A stretch of DNA of 42,698 nucleotides from an uncultured Collinsella sp. Lineage in GTDB: Bacteria; Actinomycetota; Coriobacteriia; Coriobacteriales; Coriobacteriaceae. The notes beneath the pieces were generated by a model, which was not told the origin of the DNA, did no database searches, and was given only the letters and a program-made list of their open reading frames with translations. Location: NCBI GenBank assembly GCA_900757205.1, contig CAAENA010000073.1, forward strand, positions 1 to 42,698, read 5' to 3'. Shown piece after piece: positions 31,113 to 39,894 of this stretch. Positions within the stretch are counted from its first letter, which is position 1; every line of letters starts with the position of its first letter. Both the position numbers and the translations under genes were made by a program.

Positions 31113-32456
31113 TTACTCTTGAATGTCAAAGATGCTCTCTGACAAATCAAGATGAAGGAGCACTTTGGTGCCCTTGCCCGGCGCCGATTCGACACGCGTA
31201 TAGGAGTGCGGCCCATAAAAGCGATGGATGCGCTCCGAAATATTGTGCATGGCCACACCGGCGCCGCCACCCTGGGGAGAGCTGGCGTCGGGACGGGCAG
31301 AGCGCTCGTCAAACAGTCTGGCGGCGGTACCCTCATCCATGCCCACGCCATTATCGGCCACGGCAATCAAGATTGCATCCTCGCCGTCTTGGTGAACGGT
31401 CACGTCGATCCTCAGGGCGTCGTCATCGCCCATACCATGACGTACGGCGTTCTCGACAATCGGCTGGATCACGAACGCCGGCACCAGCGTATCTTCCACG
31501 TCCTCGGACACATCGAACGTCGCAAGCACGCGGTCCTCGCCAAAGCGGGCCTTCTCAAAGGTAAGGTAGCGCTTGGTCTGTGCGACCTCGCGCGAGACCG
31601 GAATAAGCGATCCCGAGTTGTCGAGCGTGGCACGATAGAACGATGAGAACTCACGAAGCAGTTCGCGGGCCCGCAGCGGGTCGGTGCGCGTAAACGATGC
31701 AATGGTGTTCAGCGTGTTGAACAGGAAGTGCGGGTTAATCTGCGCCTGCAGCGCACGCACCTCGGCGCGCGCCGTGAGCTCCTTTTGCACCTCGAGCTCG
31801 TGGATGGCGAGCTGTGTGGACAAGATCTCGGCAAAGCCCGAGGCAAGCGCGTACTGGGTACGGTCGACGGCGCGCGGGGTCTTGTAGTAGAACTTGAGCG
31901 TACCGACGGTACGATCGCCCACCTTGATGGGGGCGATAATGCCGGCGGGGACTTGGTTGTGCGAGCCGTCCGAGCCCACGACATCCACCATACGGTTGAA
32001 CGACTGCACGATGCCATGTTCGATAACGTAGCGTGTGGCAAGCGTGTGGATGGGAGTATCGGGCAGCAGTTTTTCCTCAAACTCGCCCGCGCAGGCAAGC
32101 ACGTTGCCCTCGTCGGTGATGGCCACCGTCATGGCGCGCGTCTCGGGCAAAATGCGCCGGCACACCAAACGCGCCGACTCCTGCGTCAGACCGCCCTTAA
32201 TGTCCTCGAGCATGGCCGAGGCCACCGAGAGCGTCTCCTCGGTGTACTGGGAGCGCACCGAATCGGGATTGAGCGTCAAAAAGATAAAGATGCACAGAAA
32301 GATGCACAGCAGCGCGCAGGCAATCACCGTGGCGATCGGCTCGATACCGGTCACCAAGGCAAAAATAAAGTACACCAGCACGCAAATGGCGCAGGCAACG
32401 GCAATGATGCGAAAGATTGATATTGAACTATCGCGCTGGGCGCGGCGGTCGATCAT
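31113..32456 (-). CDS. LytS-type sensor histidine kinase (system 1)
   Basis: Membrane sensor kinase of 447 aa. Two membrane helices at 13-35 and 40-62 with almost no external loop, a GAF-like region (about 75-215: ARLVCRRILPETRAMTVAI, AGIIAPIKVGDRTVGTLKF), then the His_kinase domain with His243 in LQAQINPHFLFNTLNT and an HATPase domain (N box ENAVRHGMG, G box DNGVGMDEG). The lack of an extracellular domain points to membrane or cytosolic signals. The ATG at 32456 overlaps the TGA of the glycosyltransferase gene (ATGA), so expression is coupled. It feeds the regulator 72 bp downstream. Confidence 0.93.
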   Translation of the reverse strand: MIDRRAQRDSSISIFRIIAVACAICVLVYFIFALVTGIEPIATVIACALLCIFLCIFIFLTLNPDSVRSQYTEETLSVASAMLEDIKGGLTQESARLVCRRILPETRAMTVAITDEGNVLACAGEFEEKLLPDTPIHTLATRYVIEHGIVQSFNRMVDVVGSDGSHNQVPAGIIAPIKVGDRTVGTLKFYYKTPRAVDRTQYALASGFAEILSTQLAIHELEVQKELTARAEVRALQAQINPHFLFNTLNTIASFTRTDPLRARELLREFSSFYRATLDNSGSLIPVSREVAQTKRYLTFEKARFGEDRVLATFDVSEDVEDTLVPAFVIQPIVENAVRHGMGDDDALRIDVTVHQDGEDAILIAVADNGVGMDEGTAARLFDERSARPDASSPQGGGAGVAMHNISERIHRFYGPHSYTRVESAPGKGTKVLLHLDLSESIFDIQE

Positions 32457-33640
32457 TCGGCCCCCTCCAGGATACTGATCAGTTGTGCGTCACGCCAAAG
32501 CCCGTCCATGATCTTGGGCCAAAAGCTCTGGAAACGCAGATAGCTTGCAGCGTTTTGGCGCGCATAGGCCTTTGCCTCGTCGATACCATGGCGCCAGATG
32601 CGCAGGTAGCCCTCATGCTCGCGGGTAAACACGCTGCGGACCATAGCGGTCTTGCGCACGCGGTCGTCGAGCTCGCGCGAAATCCACGGGCCCGGGTAGG
32701 GCATGAGCGATGCCGCCGTAACGGGAATGAGCTCCTTTTGATGCGCGGCGAATGTCAACTTGGCCCGTTCGTAGTACCAACGGTATACATCCTGCATAAA
32801 GCGCGGTGAGCGCTTTTCGGACTCCGGAGGCAGATGGCGCACGGTCCACTCGTTATCGAACCACACGTCGTAGCCAAACATGCGCATGTTAAAGAGGTAA
32901 TCCAAGTCCTCGCCGCGGGTGATAAACGGGTCAAAGGCCACACGCGTAAAGGCGCGGGCGTGCAGGGCCATCAGGCCGCCGCACACGTAGTTGGAGCGCG
33001 AGATGCGGGTGCCCGAGAGCGCCTTTTTCATCCAACGGTTGAACTCGATGCGCTTGGTCCACCAACGATGGCAGATGCCCGCCTTGTCCGTAGGAGCCAA
33101 CGGCGAGCCGTCGCGATCGTAGAAATAGCCGCTCTTGACCAAGATCGGCAAGCCCTGACGTGTCTGCTGCCCCAACGCATAGGTCGCGCGCTTCATAAAG
33201 TCGGCGTCGATGACAGTCTCATCGTCATCCAAAAAGATAACCGCGTCATGCCCCAGCACAGCGGCACAGGCCAGCCCCATGTTGCGGATGGCACCGTAGC
33301 CTCGCAGGCTCACGCACTCGCCCGAACCCTTGGGCGCGATCTGAGCAACCCGGTCTGCGATGCGCGAGGCCTGGGTGTTGGTGACAACGGTGACCTTGAG
33401 CGTAGGATGAGCGTCGACAATCTCGTGCACGCGCAGCGACACATCGGCTGTGGCAGAAACGGGACAGACCACCAAAAGGATGATGCGCGGGATGTCGCGC
33501 ACCTGCTCAAGCGAGGCCAGGCAGCGGTCGAGTTCGGGATTGTCGGCGTTGAGTCGTGTCGAATGGTCATAGGTGCCAGGGGCGTTTGCGCGAGCGTCAT
33601 CGCCCGCCCAATACGTTGGAATCACGACCGTGGCGTTCAT
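32453..33640 (-). CDS. Glycosyltransferase family 2-like protein
   Basis: Predicted GT-A nucleotide-sugar transferase of 395 aa. It opens with TVVIPTYWAGDD, has a conserved VRNMG-like step (YGAIRNMGLACA), the metal-binding acidic cluster FLDDDE (136-141), and the acceptor-site element TRGEDLDYLFNMRMFGYDVWF (about 240-260). No membrane helix is evident. ATG 33640 follows GGGAGGG. Its last codon overlaps the sensor kinase start, an unusual partner for a two-component system. It may glycosylate an envelope component whose state is monitored by the kinase (speculation). Confidence 0.85.
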   Translation of the reverse strand: MNATVVIPTYWAGDDARANAPGTYDHSTRLNADNPELDRCLASLEQVRDIPRIILLVVCPVSATADVSLRVHEIVDAHPTLKVTVVTNTQASRIADRVAQIAPKGSGECVSLRGYGAIRNMGLACAAVLGHDAVIFLDDDETVIDADFMKRATYALGQQTRQGLPILVKSGYFYDRDGSPLAPTDKAGICHRWWTKRIEFNRWMKKALSGTRISRSNYVCGGLMALHARAFTRVAFDPFITRGEDLDYLFNMRMFGYDVWFDNEWTVRHLPPESEKRSPRFMQDVYRWYYERAKLTFAAHQKELIPVTAASLMPYPGPWISRELDDRVRKTAMVRSVFTREHEGYLRIWRHGIDEAKAYARQNAASYLRFQSFWPKIMDGLWRDAQLISILEGAE

Positions 33641-33656
33641 GCCTTACCCTCCCTGC

Positions 33657-33697
33657 AACACAAAAACGGGACGCCGCCAAACACAGGCGACGCCCCG
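33657..33697 (-). terminator. Rho-independent terminator of the MFS gene
   Basis: Minus-strand stem CGGGGCGTCGCC/GGCGGCGTCCCG (33686-33697 with 33667-33678, one mismatch) with loop TGTGTTT, followed by TTTTTG. Confidence 0.88.
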
Positions 33698-33811
33698 CGA
33701 CCTAGCTGATTCCATCATACCCACTTGGGCAAATCATTGCTCGCAAGTCGCAATGTTTATTGCGGATAACCCCAAAAGAGTATCGCGGACAGGCACAATA
33801 GCCGCTCGCTC

Positions 33812-35071
33812 CTATGCGGCATGCCCCGCCGCCCGAGTCATGCGGGACAGGCGGACCAGCAGCATAAAGCCAACGACCAACAGCACACCAATGGAAAGGA
33901 CGCCCAGCGACGGGTTGCCGGTCAGCGAGGTGACAACCGACACCAGGAAGGTGCCCATAACGCTTGCATAACGACCAAAGATGTCAAAGAAGCCGTAGTA
34001 CTCGTTGGACTTTTCCTTGGGGATAATGCGGCCAAAGTAACTACGGCTGAGCGCCTGCACGCCGCCCTGGAACAGGCCGACCATAATGGCAAGCACCCAG
34101 AATTCAAAGGCGGTCTTTAGGAAGAACGCGGCGAACAGCACAATGCCCATGTAGGCGGCGACCGCCACCAGGATCATGTTGAGCGTGCCCACGCGGCCGG
34201 CGAGCTTGCCGTAAATGATGGCAGACGGAAAAGCAACAAACTGCGTGACGAGCAGCGCCAGGACCAGCTGCGTCGAATCGATGCCCAAGGCCGATCCGTA
34301 ACTGGTGGCCATGGAAATGACCGTGTGCACACCGTCGATATAGAAGAAGAACGCGATCATGTAGACCAGCACGGTCTTGTTGTGGGCGATCTCGCGCATG
34401 GTGTGTCCGACCTCGGAGAACACACCGCCCACGATGTGGCCGATAGTATCCTCGGGACCGCGCTCGCGACCGTACTTTTGCTTATAGGTGCGAATGAGCG
34501 GCATGGTAAAGATGAGCCACCAGGCACCAGTGATGATAAACGACAGACGCGTTGCCAGCATGGTAGGGACGCCAAGAGCGGGGCCACCCATGATGAGCGC
34601 CAGGCAGATGACGAACGGCACGGTGGAACCGATGTAGCCCCAGGCATAGCCCGAGCTGGACACGGCGTCCATGCGCTCGTCGGTGGTAATGTCGGGCAGC
34701 ATGGCGTCGTAGAACGTCATAGAAGAGTTGAGGCCGATGGTGCACAGCACGTACACAGTCAAAAATGCCATGGCGGACATTGGGATAGCCTGCGCCAGAC
34801 AAAGAACCAGGCCCGTGAGGAAGAAGCCCAAGAAGAACTTGATCTTGTTGCCGGCGTAATCGGCAAGCGCGCCCAGAATGGGCATGAGCATGGCAATGAC
34901 CAGCGAGGCAATCGTCTGCGCGTTGCCCCAAGCGACCACCAGGTCTGCCGAGGAAGCACCGGTATTGATGGCGTTAAAGTAGATGGGCACCACCGAGGTG
35001 TTGAGCAGTACGAGGGCCGAGTTTCCCACATCGTACATGACCCAGTTACGCTCGAGCTTGGTGTATTTCAT
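33812..35071 (-). CDS. MFS transporter, UMF1/Atg22-like
   Basis: Membrane transporter of 419 aa with about twelve helices. The start KLERNWVMYDVGNSALVLLN and the stretch SSSGYAWGYIGSTVPFVICL are typical of the UMF1 family (Atg22-like major facilitators), as is GVQALSRSYFGRIIPKEKSNEYYGFF near the middle of the second half. In fungi Atg22 exports amino acids from the vacuole; the bacterial substrates are not known. ATG 35071 has a moderate AAGGG upstream. It lies 101 bp after the phospholipase-like gene and is closed by a terminator, so it is not co-transcribed far into the glycosyltransferase gene. Confidence 0.9.
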   Translation of the reverse strand: MKYTKLERNWVMYDVGNSALVLLNTSVVPIYFNAINTGASSADLVVAWGNAQTIASLVIAMLMPILGALADYAGNKIKFFLGFFLTGLVLCLAQAIPMSAMAFLTVYVLCTIGLNSSMTFYDAMLPDITTDERMDAVSSSGYAWGYIGSTVPFVICLALIMGGPALGVPTMLATRLSFIITGAWWLIFTMPLIRTYKQKYGRERGPEDTIGHIVGGVFSEVGHTMREIAHNKTVLVYMIAFFFYIDGVHTVISMATSYGSALGIDSTQLVLALLVTQFVAFPSAIIYGKLAGRVGTLNMILVAVAAYMGIVLFAAFFLKTAFEFWVLAIMVGLFQGGVQALSRSYFGRIIPKEKSNEYYGFFDIFGRYASVMGTFLVSVVTSLTGNPSLGVLSIGVLLVVGFMLLVRLSRMTRAAGHAA

Positions 35072-35172
35072 GGACAGGGACCCTTCGTATTCGCCCGATA
35101 TGCAGTTAGTTCATCGTACCCCAATTGTCCAGAACCGCCAGTAAGGATTCGGCAAAGGGGCACGCACGGGCC

Positions 35173-36117
35173 CTATTCCTCGCGGTCGAACTCCTCATCG
35201 GCATTGAGCACGCGACCGCTGTAGTTGACGTGACTGGTCACGGCATCCATGTCACCGGTCTCGATAAAACGTGCGACCGTGCACTCGTAATCGACCAGCG
35301 CGCGCTCAAAGACCTCGGGGAAGCTCTCAGTCGAGACCTCATCGGTAAAGGGGTTCTTCCATGTCAGGTGGCCCAGGTTGCCGGTGCGCTCGGGCAGCTC
35401 CGTCGTCACGCGATGGGCAAGGCCGTCGAGCAGCGAGTAGTCGTGCACCAAGCCCTCAACCAGCGAGATCGCGCGCGTCTTTGCGGAGCCGGCCGGCTCA
35501 ATCGCGCGGTAAAGTCGCTGCATATTGGCAACGGCAGCACCGTACTCCCCCGCTGGAATGTCAATGCCGTACACGCGTCCAGCAACATAGCTCATCAGCA
35601 CGCCGGCCACGCGATTGATGCGATCGGTGGTGACAATCTCGCCCGCCGGCGGGTAATCGTCGACCGTAGCGCCATCGCGTTTAAGCTGCAGCATCAGTAC
35701 ATCCAAGTCGCTCTCGATCACAGCATGGACCTGACTGCTCGAATCCTCAAGCTCTGAATCGGACTCCACGATGCCAAACTGTTGCTCATAGACAAAGGGA
35801 TGAGCGTTGCGGTCGAGCACGTAATGAGACAGCAGGCCCAGCGCAAAGGCGCGACCCAAGCTGGCGTCGCGCGGCAGCAGATGCGACACGCCGTCGCGCA
35901 GGCACGCGAACTGGCGAGACATGCGCGACCGATGCATGACCTGCGCCAGCAGCGTGCAGTTGGAAACACGCGGCGTCAGAATGTGAAAGAAAAACGGGTC
36001 GGGACCTTGGTTGCCCAAGATAAAGGCAATGCGCTCTTCATCGGACGTGATGACGCCCTGCGGAAGACGGTCGATGCTTTCCTCGCCAAACAGATGATGG
36101 GTGATAAGCGCGGGCAT
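35173..36117 (-). CDS. Zinc-dependent phospholipase C family protein
   Basis: Protein of 314 aa of the zinc-dependent phospholipase C/S1-P1 nuclease-like fold (PF00882 type). Visible features: PALITHHLFGEE at the N-terminus, NQGPDPFFFHIL (about 39-50), the metal motif LGLLSHYVLDRNAHPFVYEQ (about 98-117), and a helical C-terminal half with YSLLDGLAHRV. No signal peptide, so a cytosolic location is more likely than the secreted location of classical PLC. ATG 36117 is five bases after AAAGGA. It follows the second LytTR regulator by 92 bp. Catalytic activity and substrate are unproven. Confidence 0.82.
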   Translation of the reverse strand: MPALITHHLFGEESIDRLPQGVITSDEERIAFILGNQGPDPFFFHILTPRVSNCTLLAQVMHRSRMSRQFACLRDGVSHLLPRDASLGRAFALGLLSHYVLDRNAHPFVYEQQFGIVESDSELEDSSSQVHAVIESDLDVLMLQLKRDGATVDDYPPAGEIVTTDRINRVAGVLMSYVAGRVYGIDIPAGEYGAAVANMQRLYRAIEPAGSAKTRAISLVEGLVHDYSLLDGLAHRVTTELPERTGNLGHLTWKNPFTDEVSTESFPEVFERALVDYECTVARFIETGDMDAVTSHVNYSGRVLNADEEFDREE

Positions 36118-36209
36118 AATGATCCTTTCGATTTCATTCGATGCCACCCATTATGCCCACCGCGCGCCCATGCCAAACCTGCGATGGTAAACGACGGCAC
36201 GCAAGCCTC

Positions 36210-36944
36210 TTACGCAAGCCCCAGGTGCGACTTGACCTCAGCGGCACGACGACGGGACACCGGCACCGTCGAGCTCACGCGGTCGAGCCTGAGCTCCATC
36301 AACCCCGTGGAGCCAATCTCAACATTGTGCACGTCTTCCAAATTGACCAGATAGCTGCGATGAACGCGAATAAAGCCCTCGGAGCCCAAGCGACGCTCGA
36401 GCGAAGAGATCGACTCATTGATCAGGTAGGTTCCCTCGGCGCAGATGGCGTTGCAAAAATCGGCGCGCGCCTCAAAGTAGCAGACGTCTGCGGCGGGAAT
36501 GAACACCTTTTTGCCCCCGCGATCCACCGTCAGACGCAAAGGCTGGCGCGGAGCGTGGACAACACGACGGGCACCCAAGGCTGCCTCGATCTTGCCGAGT
36601 GCCTTTGACAGGCGTGCGTCCTCGACCGGCTTGACGATATAGTCGACCGCATCGAGGTTATACGCATCGGCGGCGAACTCGGCAAATGCCGTCACAAACA
36701 CAACCACCGGCGGCGTCTTTAGGTTCTGCAGCGTCTCGGCAAGCTCAATTCCCGAGCGACCGGGCATGGTAATGTCTAAAAACAGCACGTCGGGCTTGTT
36801 CGACAGAATCGACTCTACGGCTTCGGTGACATTGCCCGCCTCGGCAATCTGGCCCACACGCGTATCCTTTTCCAACAGATAGCGTAGCTCAGCCCTAATG
36901 GGAGGTTCGTCATCAACCACCAAGATGTTCCAGCCTTCGGACAT
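36210..36944 (-). CDS. LytTR-family response regulator (system 2)
   Basis: Two-component regulator of 244 aa: receiver domain (acidic pair Asp11-Asp12, phospho-acceptor Asp57 in LFLDITMPGRSG, Lys in DYIVKPVEDA) and LytTR domain (about 145-240; KVFIPAADVCYFEARADFC, FIRVHRSYLVNLEDV, VPVSRRRAAEVK). ATG 36944 lies 38 bp after its kinase gene. The architecture and many residues (DAVDYxxKPVEEARL, VHRxYxVNL, VPVSRRR) are shared with the regulator at 30324-31040, pointing to a duplication. Confidence 0.93.
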   Translation of the reverse strand: MSEGWNILVVDDEPPIRAELRYLLEKDTRVGQIAEAGNVTEAVESILSNKPDVLFLDITMPGRSGIELAETLQNLKTPPVVVFVTAFAEFAADAYNLDAVDYIVKPVEDARLSKALGKIEAALGARRVVHAPRQPLRLTVDRGGKKVFIPAADVCYFEARADFCNAICAEGTYLINESISSLERRLGSEGFIRVHRSYLVNLEDVHNVEIGSTGLMELRLDRVSSTVPVSRRRAAEVKSHLGLA

Positions 36945-36982
36945 ATGTGCTTCCCCTCTTTTTCTCTCAATCCAACCGCGTG

Positions 36983-38374
36983 CTACGCCGTCAACGGCGC
37001 GGGCTCATGCGGCTCGCCGTTCAGCTCGACGATGACCTGCGTTCCCACGCCCTCCTGGGACTTCACGCGCATGCCAGAATCTTCCCCGTAAAAGAAATGG
37101 ATGCGCTGAAGCACGTTGAAGAGCGCCAGGCCGCAGCCTCGCTTGATGGAGCCGTCGGCGGTAATGCTCTCGGGCTCCTCTCGGCGATGCTGCTCAAACA
37201 GGTGCGCGCAGACTTCTTCGCTCATACCGATGCCGTCATCTTCGACGATGATCTCCAGACCGTCATCGGTCTCAAAAGCCCTAACACGAATAGAAAGCGG
37301 CTCGGTCTCGCGCTGCGCATGCTTGATGCAGTTTTCGAGCAGCGGCTGCAAGATAAACGGCGGCACCAGGCTGTCGCGCACCTCAAAGTCGATGTCGACC
37401 GAAACGCGCAGACGGCCGTCGCCATAACGAGCCTGCATTAGATTGATATAGCGAGTGCCCTGTTCCACCTCGTGCTCGAGCGTGGTGAGCGTATCGGAAT
37501 CAGAAAGCGTCTGACGATAGTAATTGGAAAAGTCGATCAGCAGCAACCGCGCCTTGTCGGGCTCGGTTCGAACGAGCGACACGATGGTACTGATGGTGTT
37601 AAACAGAAAATGAGGATCGACCTGCGATTGCAAGGCGCGCAGCTCCACGCGGGCCGTGAGCTCGTCCTGGCGCTCGAGCTCAAAGCTCGCAAGCTGCGTG
37701 GAAATGAGGTCGGCAAAGCCCGAGGCAAGCGCCGTCTGGCGCATATCGATGCTGCTCAGACGGGGATAATACAGCTCGAGCGTGCCCACGCAATGCCCGC
37801 GCACGGTAAGCGGTGCGACAATACCGGCGCGCAGGCGCGGAAAGTAGCCACCCGTCTCATTGGAGGCGTCGCGCGAAAACACGCTTTGCTCACCGCTGTT
37901 GATCACGTTGAGCGTGGTCTTGAGCACCACCGGGGTGCCGGCGGGACACTTTGCCGAATCCTCGCCCCAGCTTGCCAACACCTGCTTGCCGTCGGTAAAG
38001 CAGATGGCAGAGGCGATAGTTTCGGACAGGATGATCTTAGAGGCGCCCAGGGCAGCTTCGGGCGTAAGGCCGCGCGACGTGTAGGCGAATATTTTTGAAG
38101 CGATGGCGAGCGTGCGGTCGGTTGCGCTCGATGTGAGGTCATCGGGAACGACAAAGACGTACGAGAAGAAGAAGCACAGCATGACCAAGCCGGCAATGAC
38201 GACAACGGCCGGAACGGGATTGGGATTATCGGTTAGATCCCAGATGAGCAGCAGGATAAGCAGCGGAACGACAATACCGAGCAAGATGGCTTGAACCACA
38301 TGCTGAGCGGTACGAAAGACCTTGGTAGAGTTGTAGCTCTTGCCCAGAATCAGCCTATTGAGATCCACCGTCAT
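36983..38374 (-). CDS. LytS-type sensor histidine kinase (system 2)
   Basis: Membrane sensor kinase of 463 aa. Two membrane helices (about 25-46 and 54-76), a GAF-like region (about 85-230: ASKIILSETIASAICFTDGK, AGIVAPLTVRGHCVGTLELY), His255 in LQSQVDPHFLFNTIST and HATPase boxes ENCIKHAQ and EDDGIGMSEE. Organisation equals the kinase at 31113-32456, and both share LASGFAxxxSTQLA before the coiled segment. I chose ATG 38374 (TVDLNRLILG) with AAGGGG directly upstream; longer in-frame starts enter a terminator. It is downstream of the amidohydrolase gene with a hairpin between. Confidence 0.92.
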   Translation of the reverse strand: MTVDLNRLILGKSYNSTKVFRTAQHVVQAILLGIVVPLLILLLIWDLTDNPNPVPAVVVIAGLVMLCFFFSYVFVVPDDLTSSATDRTLAIASKIFAYTSRGLTPEAALGASKIILSETIASAICFTDGKQVLASWGEDSAKCPAGTPVVLKTTLNVINSGEQSVFSRDASNETGGYFPRLRAGIVAPLTVRGHCVGTLELYYPRLSSIDMRQTALASGFADLISTQLASFELERQDELTARVELRALQSQVDPHFLFNTISTIVSLVRTEPDKARLLLIDFSNYYRQTLSDSDTLTTLEHEVEQGTRYINLMQARYGDGRLRVSVDIDFEVRDSLVPPFILQPLLENCIKHAQRETEPLSIRVRAFETDDGLEIIVEDDGIGMSEEVCAHLFEQHRREEPESITADGSIKRGCGLALFNVLQRIHFFYGEDSGMRVKSQEGVGTQVIVELNGEPHEPAPLTA

Positions 38375-38397
38375 CCCCTTCTTACTGACGCACCCAT

Positions 38398-38430
38398 AGC
38401 AATAAAGAGGGCCGCAAGCGACCCTCTCCA
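38398..38430 (-). terminator. Hairpin terminator after the amidohydrolase gene
   Basis: Minus-strand stem AGAGGG/CCCTCT (38422-38427 with 38406-38411), extended by an imperfect GCGC section, followed by TTTATTG. It probably reduces read-through into the second kinase gene. Confidence 0.65.
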
Positions 38431-38485
38431 TTGCATTATGCAATCAAATACTGTGTTTTACATCAAGCCATCGACAAACGGTATC

Positions 38486-39763
38486 TTAGGCGCTGTATTT
38501 GTTAGCCTCACCAAAAGTGCCAGCCTCGACGATCCAGCCGTCCTTCATGATGACGTCCATGTTGTCGGTGTTGAGCACGTGGATGTCGGCGGCGACGTCA
38601 CCGTTGACGACCAGCAGGTCGGCGCACTTGCCGGCCTCGATGGAACCGGTCTCGTCCTCGATGTGGCACATCTTGGCACCGTTGAGGGTAGCGCAGGTGA
38701 TGGTCTCGACCGGGGTGAAACCGATCTTGTCGACGAACTCGTACATCTCCTCGATGGAGCAGGTACCGTACGGGGTGACGAAGGAGAAGGAGTCGGAGCC
38801 GATCGTCATGACGACGCCGCGCTTCTTGGCCTCGCGCAGGCAGTCGTAGTTGCGCTGCAGCTCCTTCTCGACCAGGGTGCCCTCGTACTTGTCGTGCAGC
38901 TCGGGGACGTAGACGGGCGGATAGGTGGCGTACCAGGTGGGCAGGAAGGCGATCGTCGGGGTGAAGAAGGTGCCCTGCTCGGCCATGAGGTCCATGGTGC
39001 GCTCATCGATATCGAAGCCGTGAATCAGCTGCTCGCAGCCAAAGCGAACGGAATCGTAGGCAGCGGCGTGGTTGTTGTAGCAGTGGCTCCACACGGGGAT
39101 GCCGACCATCTTGGCCTCTTCGACCACAGCCTGGATCTCCTCGGAGCAGTAGTGCTGGTCGCGGCCGGAGTCCCAGCGCCAGATGCCGCCACCGGTAGCC
39201 CAGATCTTGATGGCATCGGGGTTCTCGCGCAGGCGACGACGGACGGCCTTGCGCAGATCCCAAGGACCGTCGACCTGATCGCCCCAGGGGTGCGATTCCT
39301 TGTTGAGCTCCTGGCTGCAGTGGTGGGAGTCGCCGTGGCCGGCAACGCGGCAGAAGCCAAGGCCGGTGGCCAGAACGCGCGGGCCCTTGAAGACGCCCTT
39401 GTCGATGCAGTCACGGATCTGGATACCAAAGCGGCCGATCTCGCAGACGGTGGTGAGGCCGTGGGTGAGGCAATCGTAGGCCTGCTTGACGGCGACGGCC
39501 TGCTTCTCGAGAAGCGGCTGCATGACCCAATCGGTGTCATCGTCGGTCAGGTTGCCCGAGAAGTGCAGGTGGGTGTCGATCAGGCCGGGAAGGACGGTCT
39601 TGCCGGCGGCGTCGATGACCTCAACGCCCTCGGAAAGGTCCTGCATGGCGCCGGCGTACTCGATCTTGCCGTTATCGTCGACGAGAACGAGGGAGTTCTC
39701 GACCGGCTCGGCACCGGTGCCGTCGATGAGCTTGCCGCCAACGATTGCATACTTAGTGGACAT
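38486..39763 (-). CDS. Metal-dependent amidohydrolase, imidazolonepropionase/dipeptidase-like
   Basis: Cytosolic TIM-barrel hydrolase of 425 aa. Metal ligands are readable: His65 and His67 in LIDTHLHFSG, carboxylated-lysine candidate Lys186 in IKIWATGGG, His227 in VWSHCYN, His248 in LIHGFD and Asp324 in GSDSF. The N- and C-terminal sandwich (GGKLIDGTG; GKCADLLVVNGD) is the usual amidohydrolase frame. The closest families that I recognise are imidazolonepropionase-like Xaa-Arg/Xaa-Pro dipeptidases and carboxypeptidases. ATG 39763 follows AAGGAGGAACC. The APC permease gene upstream in the same direction probably imports its substrate or exports a product. Confidence 0.9.
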   Translation of the reverse strand: MSTKYAIVGGKLIDGTGAEPVENSLVLVDDNGKIEYAGAMQDLSEGVEVIDAAGKTVLPGLIDTHLHFSGNLTDDDTDWVMQPLLEKQAVAVKQAYDCLTHGLTTVCEIGRFGIQIRDCIDKGVFKGPRVLATGLGFCRVAGHGDSHHCSQELNKESHPWGDQVDGPWDLRKAVRRRLRENPDAIKIWATGGGIWRWDSGRDQHYCSEEIQAVVEEAKMVGIPVWSHCYNNHAAAYDSVRFGCEQLIHGFDIDERTMDLMAEQGTFFTPTIAFLPTWYATYPPVYVPELHDKYEGTLVEKELQRNYDCLREAKKRGVVMTIGSDSFSFVTPYGTCSIEEMYEFVDKIGFTPVETITCATLNGAKMCHIEDETGSIEAGKCADLLVVNGDVAADIHVLNTDNMDVIMKDGWIVEAGTFGEANKYSA

Positions 39764-39845
39764 GGTTCCTCCTTATGGATCCATATAGTGGGCGAGGCCG
39801 TGTTGGGTTAAGGCCTCACAAAGCTACCCAAGTGGTGCCGGGTTC

Positions 39846-39874
39846 GGTGCGCGGAAGAGAGGGGTCCGCGCACC
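39846..39874 (-). repeat. Intercistronic hairpin between permease and amidohydrolase
   Basis: GGTGCGCGGA and TCCGCGCACC pair over 10 bp around a 9-base loop, about 20 bp after the permease stop codon. No T-run follows, so it may set the relative expression of the two genes. Confidence 0.6.
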
Positions 39875-39894
39875 CGATCCGCCCCGGCTAGGCG

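Noticed and set aside
38291..39811. Long plus-strand open frame of 506 codons over the amidohydrolase gene
   Set aside because: Antisense shadow of a gene with a full set of metal ligands; translation is repetitive Val/Gly/Asp/Leu without a fold.
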